DNA from: Planctomycetota bacterium
Lineage (GTDB): Bacteria; Planctomycetota; SZUA-567
DNA: 5,580 nucleotides
Assembly (NCBI GenBank): GCA_031270145.1
Contig: JAISYD010000209.1
Coordinates: 1-5,580, forward strand
Direction of reading: 5' to 3'
Of this stretch, positions 1 through 5,159 are shown one piece after another. Position numbers and translations under genes: made by a program. The notes under the pieces are model-generated. The model was not told where the DNA came from, made no database searches, and was given only the letters and a program-made list of their open reading frames with translations. Position 1 is the first letter of the stretch, and every line of letters begins with the position of its first letter.

Positions 1-1081
1 GCACATTGCCGCCGTTGATGGTCTTCACCTCCTCGATCAGGGGAATGCAGCCGGCGGCAATCAGGGCCGGCGCGGTGAGGGGATCTTTCAGGCTCACCAG
101 GCCATTGGAGACGCTCAACCCGGTAAGAATGTTGAATTCCGGATCCGAGACGCCGATAACCCGCGTCGCGGCGGGATTGGACGGATCGAAACAAAGCACC
201 GAACTGAAACACGCCAGGCCGCTGCCGGCGAGGTTGGGATCATAGGTCCCGGTCGCGTTGAAGGTCCCCACCGCGTCGTTGGCGTAGACGGAGACGCTGT
301 TGGGGAGCGTCAAGCCGTTGGCGGCGGTTCCGGCGAAGATGTCGAGCGTGGCCCGGGAAATGGCGTAGGACTTTTCCTCCAATGAATTCCAGGTGGTGTC
401 GACATTGGGCTCGACCACCGGGTCGCCGCCGTTGAAATCCTTCTCCATCCATTGCTGGAGGCTGCTCACGGTGGGATAGGAGGAGCCGCCGAACAGGCGG
501 GTGCCGGTGGAGATATCCTGGCGGGAATCCAGGTTGCCCATGAAGCTGACCTCGGAGGTCTGCGACTGGCCGCCGGTGGTCCCGATGGGGATGACGATGT
601 TCTGCATCTTGGCGTCCTGGGGGATGGCGACCGTGCCGTTGGAATTCTTGACCGCCATGGTGCCCTGGACGAACAAGCCGCTCGCGGCCATGAGGGAGCC
701 GTCCTCGCCCCGGTAGAAGGAGCCGGCCCGGGTGTAGACGAAGCCGTTGCCCTGGCGGAGGACGAAGAAGCCGTTGCCGTCGATCGCCATATCGTTCGGG
801 TTGCCGGTGTTCTCGATCGGCCCCTGGGTGAACACCTTGTTGATGGAGCCGGTCTGGGCGCCGAGGCCGAGGGAGATGGGGTTCACCGAGCCGCGCCCGG
901 TCTGGGCGTCGGCCATCATGCCGCCCCGCAGAGTCTGCTCCAGGAGGGTGGTGAATTGGTAGACCCCCTTCTTGAAGCCGACGGTGTTGACGTTCGCGAG
1001 GTTATTGCCGACATTGTCCATGGCCTTCTGGTGCGACATCAGGCCGGTGATTCCGGTGGAAAGAGCTTGACTGAGAGCCAT
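1..1081 (-). CDS. flgE: Flagellar hook protein FlgE, N-terminal 360 codons (3' end outside window)
   Basis: FlgE is the subunit of the extracellular hook, the curved joint linking rod to filament. It is exported by the flagellar type III system and polymerises under the FlgD cap. The reading frame starts at ATG 1081-1079 and stays open to the left edge. Residues 1-36 form the classical rod/hook N-terminal motif: MALSQALSTGITGL, then NNLANVNTVGFK. Around residues 97-121 comes the FlgE/F/G core motif NDMAIDGNGFFVL followed by YTRAGSF. The stretch near 176-185 (EVSFMGNLDS) matches the usual entry into the D2 region. An AGGAG site lies six bases before the ATG, which fixes the start. It is last of the visible operon, 73 bases after flgD. 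Three cysteines (291, 297, 345) are unusual for an exported axial protein. The C-terminal D0 helix is not in the window. FlgF and FlgG share the N-terminus but are shorter, and the position after flgD favours FlgE. Confidence 0.95.
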   Translation of the reverse strand, partial: MALSQALSTGITGLMSHQKAMDNVGNNLANVNTVGFKKGVYQFTTLLEQTLRGGMMADAQTGRGSVNPISLGLGAQTGSINKVFTQGPIENTGNPNDMAIDGNGFFVLRQGNGFVYTRAGSFYRGEDGSLMAASGLFVQGTMAVKNSNGTVAIPQDAKMQNIVIPIGTTGGQSQTSEVSFMGNLDSRQDISTGTRLFGGSSYPTVSSLQQWMEKDFNGGDPVVEPNVDTTWNSLEEKSYAISRATLDIFAGTAANGLTLPNSVSVYANDAVGTFNATGTYDPNLAGSGLACFSSVLCFDPSNPAATRVIGVSDPEFNILTGLSVSNGLVSLKDPLTAPALIAAGCIPLIEEVKTINGGNV

Positions 1082-1087
1082 TGTTTT

Positions 1088-1092
1088 CTCCT
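1088..1092 (-). promoter_or_regulatory. Shine-Dalgarno site of flgE
   Basis: On the minus strand AGGAG is followed by a six-base A-rich spacer (AAAACA) and ATG at 1081. This is a strong, well-placed ribosome binding site, as expected for a hook subunit made in large amounts. A small perfect 5-bp hairpin with a TTC loop (1106-1118) sits just upstream in the flgD-flgE gap. It is too short, and lacks a T-run, to be called a terminator. Confidence 0.8.
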
Positions 1093-1154
1093 GCTTGAAA
1101 ATGCCGCGGCGAAGCCGCCGCCGTTAACCAGCCAACCCGCGCCCCGCCTTCGGC

Positions 1155-2219
1155 TCAAGCATCGCCCAGCCGCCCGCGCTCCTCGTCGGTGGCGTCGCGG
1201 ACCTCGGTGATGGAGTCGAAATACACCCGGCGGCCATCGTCCAGGATTATGGCCATGCCGTCGTCGTTGTCCTCGGCGCCGTCCACGATGCCGCCGATCT
1301 GGTCGCCCTCCAGGTCGAGGCCGGAGACCCAAAGCCCCCTCAGGCTGGCCGCCGCGTCGTCCGCCGTGGGCGTACGAGGATCGCCGATCAGGGTGTCGAC
1401 GTCGACTTGCGAGCCGTCGTAAAGGAGGAGGTAGACCTTGCCGGCGTCCTGGTCCAGCGTGGCGCCGCCCACAATGCCGTTCACCGTCTTGCCGCTCCCG
1501 TCCTTGCCGGTGACGCCCTTGTCCAGCATGGCCGAGGCGCGCTCCACCTTGGCCCGCAACTCGTCCGGCAGGGTGTAATACTGCTCGTCCTGGGTCGGAA
1601 CCCGGAGCTCCTTGATTTGATCCCAGTCCACCAACTGGCCGCCGTAGAGCCGGAATTGCACCTTGCCGCCCGACACCTCGACCTTTTCGATTATGCCCTT
1701 GACGGGTTGCTGGGCCGAATCGTAGCCCGCGTCCACCCACATGCCGACCACGTTGCCGGCCGAGCCCAGCTCGCCGGCCATGTCGGCCGCGTCGTTCCAG
1801 ACGTTGTTCACGCTGGTCACGGGGATGCGCTGCTTGTTGGCCAGCTCGACGAAGACGCTGCCGTCGGACTGGACCACCCGGTCGACCTGGCCGCTAGCGA
1901 CGGCGCCGCCCTCGTCCACGCCGGAGACGTATTTTCCGATCATGACGGCGCCGGCCTGCAACTGGGTGTCCAGCCGCATGGCGTTCATCGACTTGGTCAT
2001 TTCCATCTGGGAGTCCAGGGCCTGCAACTGGGCCAACTGGGCGGTGAAATCGATGTCCTCCATGGGGCTCAATGGATCCTGGTTGGTGAGCTGGGTGGTC
2101 AGGAGTTTCAGGAAGTCCACGCTCGACACCATGCCGCTGTTGGCGGCGGCCTTTTCCGCCTGTTCCCGCTGGTAGACGGTTGAGGTGCTTTGCCCATAAT
2201 CCGCGCTTACGGCCGACAT
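1155..2219 (-). CDS. flgD: Flagellar hook cap / assembly protein FlgD, long form with four C-terminal repeat modules
   Basis: FlgD caps the growing hook and directs insertion of FlgE; it is exported and later replaced. With the start at ATG 2219 the protein has 354 residues, well above the roughly 220-240 of typical FlgD. The N-terminal domain is canonical: residues 35-50 read DFLKLLTTQLTNQDPL, followed by SPMED, then a QLAQLQALDSQMEM segment at 61-74. After residue 90 the usual Tudor-like plus fibronectin-like pair is not evident. Instead four modules of about 50 residues are visible, near 91-140, 156-205, 230-280 and 291-340. Modules 1 and 4 line up without gaps with about 15 of 50 residues identical, sharing G, VSG, D, G and VD positions. 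Linkers are acidic and probably helical. An alternative upstream ATG at 2243 lacks a convincing ribosome site. Spacing is 40 bases from fliK and 73 to flgE. Identity as FlgD is secure from the N-terminus and the neighbours. Confidence 0.93.
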   Translation of the reverse strand: MSAVSADYGQSTSTVYQREQAEKAAANSGMVSSVDFLKLLTTQLTNQDPLSPMEDIDFTAQLAQLQALDSQMEMTKSMNAMRLDTQLQAGAVMIGKYVSGVDEGGAVASGQVDRVVQSDGSVFVELANKQRIPVTSVNNVWNDAADMAGELGSAGNVVGMWVDAGYDSAQQPVKGIIEKVEVSGGKVQFRLYGGQLVDWDQIKELRVPTQDEQYYTLPDELRAKVERASAMLDKGVTGKDGSGKTVNGIVGGATLDQDAGKVYLLLYDGSQVDVDTLIGDPRTPTADDAAASLRGLWVSGLDLEGDQIGGIVDGAEDNDDGMAIILDDGRRVYFDSITEVRDATDEERGRLGDA

Positions 2220-2224
2220 GTCGT

Positions 2225-2229
2225 CTCCT
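2225..2229 (-). promoter_or_regulatory. Shine-Dalgarno site deciding the flgD start
   Basis: Minus-strand AGGAG followed by ACGAC and ATG at 2219 gives a five-base spacer. The longer frame starting at ATG 2243 would place this site inside the coding sequence and has only weak purine content upstream, so 2219 is preferred. Confidence 0.75.
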
Positions 2230-2259
2230 CTCGCATTCCGCATCCCAACAACGCCAATA

Positions 2260-4056
2260 TCAGGCGAACAGGTTGAGATTCCCGGGACCCGGCCAACCCG
2301 GCGCCGCCCCGGCCGCCAAGTCCGCCTCCTCCATTTCCGCCGGAGCGGCCAATCGGCCGATCCGGTCGCCTTCCGCCCCAGACGAGGCTTCGCGGTCGCC
2401 AGGCCGGCGCTGCCCGCCCTCGCCTTCGCCCATCGCCTGGTTCTGCCGCTGCTGCTGGCGGATGTCCAATTCCCCGAGTTCGATGCCCTGCGCCTTGAGG
2501 TTTTCCCTCAGCTCGCGCAAACCGGCGGTCAGATGGCTTACCGCCTCGGGTTTTTCCACCTGTAGAAAGGCCGAGACCACGCCGCCCCGGGATTCGACCT
2601 TGAGCGTCACCTTGCCGAGCTCGGGCGGCGAAAGGGCCAGGGTGATGTTCTTGGTCCCGCCCCGGTTGGCCAGTTTCACCGCCTCGGTCAGCCGCTCGAT
2701 GTTTTCGATCCGATCCAGCAGAGTGGAGACGGCGGGAACTTCCGCCGCCGCCCGGGCGCAAACCGCAAGCGGGGCGGCGTGGTCGGCCGGAGCGGCGGCG
2801 CCGATTTCACCGCTTTGGCTTTCCTGGTTAAGCAAACCGTTTTCCAATTCTGTATCGGGATCGGCGGAAATTTTCATCCGTTCCCGGACGGCGGCGCCGA
2901 TTTCACCGCTTTGACTTTCCTGGTTAAGCAAACCGTTTTCCAATTCTGTATCGGGATCGACGGAAATTTTCATCCGCCCCCGGGCGGCGTTTTCATCTTT
3001 TTCCGTCAAAATTATTTTTTCCGGCGAAAACAGCCTTTCCGAAACAATTTCCATTTCGGCATTTTCCGCCGCTTCGGTCAAGCCATTCCGCCGCTCCGGG
3101 GCAACGGATCCGAAAAATTCCCGCCCAACCGTTTGGGCTTCCAGTTCGGCGAGAAATTGGCCGCCGCCGTCCCAGCCGGCATTGCCTCCGTTAACGGCAA
3201 TGATTTCCACTCCCAGCGCCTCGCCGATGGCCTTGAGCGGATTTTCGCCCAGGGTCGAACCAGCCAGCCCCAGGGCTTCGGCGGTCCGATTCATGGCTTG
3301 ATTCAGAACTTCCCGGGGCATGCCCTCAAGCAATTCGTCCAGAACCGACAGGACGGCGTCGATATTCATCTCGGCGCTGGCATTGGCGGTCTCCAAAGCG
3401 GCATTGAAGGCGTCGGCGGCCAGGCGAGGCGCGGCCGCGAGGGCGGCGGCGCCGGCCGCCCCGCCAGCCGCGTCGGCCAGCCCGATTTTGCGCAAGGCGC
3501 CGGCCAAGGCGAAGGTTTCGTCGATCCCCGGCTCCAAAAGCCCCGCTTCCATTTCCATACCGGCGGCGGCCGCCGCCCCACCCCCCGGATATAAAAGTCG
3601 CCAGATGATGCGCGCCGCTTCCTCGGCGGTTTCGGCCAATTGCGGATCCAGCCGGACGGTTTCGGCATCGGCCGGCCGGAGTCCGGACAGAATGGACGGC
3701 GCCCCGGCGTCGGGAAGGGGTTCGCCGGATACGGCCGCCTTCTTCCGGTCCAGGGAAGCCGTCTTGGCCAGAGCCTGGCGCATGGTCTGTTTTTCCCTGG
3801 ATGTCAGGCGGGAAACGGCCCGTCCGGCGGAGTTTTCGCCGGCCGGGCCGGAAGAGGGATCCTTTTGGGAATCGGCGGCGGTCTTGACCGGGCGGTTGTC
3901 CCGCTCTATGAAGGTTTTTAGGAACCCGTCAAAGCGTTCGCGGAGAGGCGCCGGCTTTTCCGGCTCGCGGGAAACGTCATCGGCCGCCCTGTTCCGCGCC
4001 GACATCCGCAGGTTGGCGGGATCGGCGAGACTTTGCGTCTCCAACTGATCAGGCAA
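2260..4056 (-). CDS. fliK: Flagellar hook-length control protein FliK
   Basis: FliK is an exported molecular ruler. Its long, variable N-terminal part measures the hook, and its conserved C-terminal domain makes the export gate (FlhB) switch from hook to filament substrates. The 598-residue protein shows this architecture. A low-complexity Ala/Glu/Gly-rich N-terminal and middle region (about 1-440) is followed by a clear hook-length-control domain (about 445-540). The domain includes LALSPPELGKVTLKV, GGVVSAFLQVEKPEAV, then LRELRENLKAQGIELGEL, matching the LxLxPxxLGxVxVxL pattern. A charged Gln/Gly/Arg tail of about 58 residues follows and ends NLNLFA. The start is TTG at 4056, chosen because AAGGAG lies seven bases upstream; the next ATG (residue 18) has no such site. 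Residues near 361-420 contain a 32-residue tandem duplication. Part of the middle (about 2810-3100) is AT-richer than its surroundings. The gene lies 26 bases after the FecR-like gene and 40 before flgD. Confidence 0.93.
   Translation of the reverse strand: MPDQLETQSLADPANLRMSARNRAADDVSREPEKPAPLRERFDGFLKTFIERDNRPVKTAADSQKDPSSGPAGENSAGRAVSRLTSREKQTMRQALAKTASLDRKKAAVSGEPLPDAGAPSILSGLRPADAETVRLDPQLAETAEEAARIIWRLLYPGGGAAAAAGMEMEAGLLEPGIDETFALAGALRKIGLADAAGGAAGAAALAAAPRLAADAFNAALETANASAEMNIDAVLSVLDELLEGMPREVLNQAMNRTAEALGLAGSTLGENPLKAIGEALGVEIIAVNGGNAGWDGGGQFLAELEAQTVGREFFGSVAPERRNGLTEAAENAEMEIVSERLFSPEKIILTEKDENAARGRMKISVDPDTELENGLLNQESQSGEIGAAVRERMKISADPDTELENGLLNQESQSGEIGAAAPADHAAPLAVCARAAAEVPAVSTLLDRIENIERLTEAVKLANRGGTKNITLALSPPELGKVTLKVESRGGVVSAFLQVEKPEAVSHLTAGLRELRENLKAQGIELGELDIRQQQRQNQAMGEGEGGQRRPGDREASSGAEGDRIGRLAAPAEMEEADLAAGAAPGWPGPGNLNLFA
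2793..2976 (-). repeat. 96-base tandem duplication inside fliK
   Basis: Bases 2793-2880 recur at 2889-2976 with a period of 96. By eye the 88-base copies differ at two positions (2817/2913 and 2864/2960). They encode two copies of RMKIS(V/A)DPDTELENGLL plus NQESQSGEIGAA. The period is a multiple of three, so the frame is kept. The near-identity points to a recent slippage or unequal recombination event in the ruler part of FliK. Confidence 0.92.
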
Positions 4057-4063
4057 GGGGAAT

Positions 4064-4069
4064 CTCCTT
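4064..4069 (-). promoter_or_regulatory. Shine-Dalgarno site supporting the TTG start of fliK
   Basis: Minus-strand AAGGAG with spacer ATTCCCC (seven bases) precedes TTG at 4056. It sits in the 26-base gap after the FecR-like stop codon, so ribosomes ending there could reinitiate on fliK. Confidence 0.8.
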
Positions 4070-4082
4070 CAACGACAAGCGC

Positions 4083-4784
4083 TCACGGCCCGTCCAATTC
4101 GCCGCCATCGCCCCCCGGAGGGTATGGCGGCAGGGCCAGCCGGGTCAATTCAAAGGAAAAGGGCAGCCGGCCGCGAATCGCCTCCAGCTCGACCGGCGAC
4201 AATTCCGCCTCGCCGGCGGGGTCGGCGGCCAAGCCGGCGGACAGCGGCCGGAAGGAGGCGGCGGGCCGGAGGCGAAGCTCGGCCCCGCCCTCCAGCGCGA
4301 CGCCGCGCCAACCGCCGGAGGCCGCCAGCGCCAAGTCCCCCCGCGACAAGAGAAATTCGGCTCCCGGCAGGCGCGCCAACACCCCTTCCGGCCGGCTTCG
4401 GTTCAGCCGGACCTGGATTCGCGCCTCGCCCTCGATAAGCCGGAACTCCAACCGCGCCATGACGACACCGTCCGGATCGGCGACATTCCGCACACCCTCC
4501 AGTTGGAGACGCGAACCCGGCCCAATCGTTATGATGGTGTTTTGGCCCATCTTCCATTCCAGACGGCCGCCGGAAAGTACCGAAATCCCGTCGCCGGCGC
4601 GCAGCCGATCCGCCAAGCCCAACTCGCCGGGCGGCTCACTTTCCGGGGCGGCGGCATGGCGTATTTCAACCTTTCCGGAGATTTCCGACACCCGGCCGCA
4701 CTCCTCGCTTTCCAGGGCTCCGGCCCGGCCGGCGACCAGGATCAGCAGACAAACAGGGATCGCCAAGCCACGCCTTTCAGCCAT
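4083..4784 (-). CDS. Secreted FecR-domain-like protein, first gene of the hook operon
   Basis: I do not recognise a specific orthologue. The 233-residue protein starts with a signal peptide: MAERR, a hydrophobic core (GLAIPVCLLILVAG) and a likely signal-peptidase I site after AGA near residue 23. It is therefore expected in the periplasm or outside the cell. Residues about 30-97 resemble the FecR-type beta domain: GRVSEISGKVEIRHA, then LADRLRAGDGISVLSGGRLE, then ITIGPGSRLQLEG, the usual order of G-x-V, R-x-G-D and I-x-x-G-x-x-S elements. The second half has beta-strand-like alternation (FRLIEGEARIQVRL, VALEGGAELRLRP) and a Pro/Gly-rich end. There is no transmembrane or sigma-regulator part like that of true FecR, so a signalling role is not implied. 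It lies 76 bases after the predicted sigma-54 transcription start and 26 bases before fliK, which suggests a role tied to the flagellum, perhaps in the periplasm or cell wall. An in-frame GTG at 4790 is too close to the ribosome site; ATG 4784 is preferred. Confidence 0.72.
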   Translation of the reverse strand: MAERRGLAIPVCLLILVAGRAGALESEECGRVSEISGKVEIRHAAAPESEPPGELGLADRLRAGDGISVLSGGRLEWKMGQNTIITIGPGSRLQLEGVRNVADPDGVVMARLEFRLIEGEARIQVRLNRSRPEGVLARLPGAEFLLSRGDLALAASGGWRGVALEGGAELRLRPAASFRPLSAGLAADPAGEAELSPVELEAIRGRLPFSFELTRLALPPYPPGGDGGELDGP

Positions 4785-4791
4785 CGCCACG

Positions 4792-4796
4792 CCTCC
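4792..4796 (-). promoter_or_regulatory. Shine-Dalgarno site deciding the FecR-like gene start
   Basis: Minus-strand GGAGG (within GGGGAGG) stands seven bases before ATG 4784 but only one base before GTG 4790, so ATG 4784 is the supported start. Confidence 0.75.
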
Positions 4797-4864
4797 CCAA
4801 GGCCAATTGGAACTTCCCTCTAGTTATCGGCAACCGCCCGGCGCCGGATGCAATAATCCCCAAG

Positions 4865-4894
4865 CGTATTTGCAATTCGTCTGCCATAAATACG
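4865..4894. repeat. Inverted repeat enclosing the sigma-54 promoter
   Basis: CGTATTT at 4865-4871 and AAATACG at 4888-4894 form perfect 7-bp arms around a 16-base spacer. The spacer is almost exactly the -24/-12 element. It may be an operator or chance; only the symmetry is seen. Confidence 0.5.
4871..4886 (-). promoter_or_regulatory. Sigma-54 (RpoN) promoter of the FecR-like-fliK-flgD-flgE operon
   Basis: The minus strand reads TGGCAGACGAATTGCA. Against the sigma-54 consensus TGGCACG-N4-TTGCW it agrees at all fixed positions except two at the end of the -24 box. The invariant GG (4885-4884) and GC (4873-4872) have the required 10-base separation. This predicts transcription from about 4860 and a 76-base leader to ATG 4784. 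Sigma-54 control of hook genes is well known in several bacterial groups and would require an ATP-using activator bound upstream. Confidence 0.75.
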
Positions 4895-4902
4895 CCCCGG
4901 CG

Positions 4903-4951
4903 TTTGCCGCAAGCTTAACTATCGCATTTCAAGCGGCTTGGATGCGGCAAA
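4903..4951. repeat. Inverted repeat upstream of the promoter, first TTTGCCGC pair
   Basis: TTTGCCGCA (4903-4911) is matched by TGCGGCAAA (4943-4951). A short inner pairing AAGC/GCTT (4911-4914 with 4936-4939) is also possible. The centre is about 67 bases upstream of the predicted start at 4860. This could be an activator (enhancer) site for the sigma-54 promoter, which is inference. Confidence 0.5.
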
Positions 4952-5016
4952 ATATCCGCCGGCCTTCCCCGGCAATCCGCCGCGGCGGAATTTTCGCCGC
5001 CGGGAAGAGGAGTATT

Positions 5017-5056
5017 ACGCCGGCGGCAAAACATTATGGGGCTTTGCCGCCGGCGT
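5017..5056. repeat. 14-bp perfect inverted repeat, second TTTGCCGC pair
   Basis: ACGCCGGCGGCAAA (5017-5030) and TTTGCCGCCGGCGT (5043-5056) are perfect complements around a 12-base loop. On the minus strand it lies about 100 bases after the KCPP gene stop, so the RNA hairpin could end or stabilise that transcript. No T-run follows, so I do not call an intrinsic terminator. Its centre is about 177 bases upstream of the predicted sigma-54 start, a plausible enhancer distance. Confidence 0.7.
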
Positions 5057-5159
5057 CCGGGCAAAAGCCGGCGGACCGCGAACCTCGCCGGCAATTCCTC
5101 CAGCGGCGGACATTTCGCTCCCGGTTGCCAGGGATCGCTTCGCCTAGCGGCAAGGTTTT

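Larger units (their letters stand above)
4785..5159. other. 375-base non-coding regulatory gap
   Basis: No convincing gene is present. The open frames crossing it are Arg/Pro/Gly-rich, lack ribosome sites and look like GC-driven noise. The gap holds the leader of the FecR-like gene (4785-4860), the sigma-54 promoter, and two TTTGCCGC inverted pairs. Additional GC-rich palindromes lie near 4983-5002 (CGGCGG/CCGCCG arms) and 5055-5076 (GTCCG/CGGAC arms with GGC-AAAA-GCC inside). A 14-base copy of the KCPP repeat core is at 5104-5117. Confidence 0.7.

Noticed and set aside
452..1210. Long plus-strand open frame opposite flgE (about 250 codons)
   Set aside because: It is antisense to a clear FlgE, runs past the flgE start into flgD, and has no family motifs. 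Long antisense frames are common in GC-rich DNA.
1407..2183. Plus-strand open frames opposite flgD
   Set aside because: The composition mirrors the FlgD codons (Val/Leu/His/Gly-rich), there is no ribosome site, and FlgD motifs on the other strand are decisive.
2220..2243. Upstream ATG (2243) as flgD start, adding eight residues
   Set aside because: The AGGAG site lies inside this extension and serves the ATG at 2219.
2990..3030. A-rich runs in fliK (minus strand) as a programmed frameshift site
   Set aside because: The zero frame continues without a stop to the conserved FliK domain and no shifted product or stimulatory structure is evident.
3320..4048. Plus-strand Ala/Ser/Arg-rich frame opposite fliK
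   Set aside because: Low-complexity mirror of the Ala-rich FliK middle region with no recognisable domain.
4824..4831. Minus-strand GCCGATAA, an exact flagellar sigma-28 -10 box, in the leader
   Set aside because: At the proper distance upstream there is no TAAA-type -35 box (CATCCGGC instead). An 8-base match alone is weak, although a secondary sigma-28 start cannot be excluded.
5017..5056. Intrinsic terminator for the KCPP gene
   Set aside because: The stem is strong, but neither strand shows a T-run after it (minus strand continues AATACTCC), so it is listed as an inverted repeat only.
4938..5147. 69-codon plus-strand frame in the gap
   Set aside because: Made of palindromic GC-rich repeats, with no Shine-Dalgarno site and no motif.
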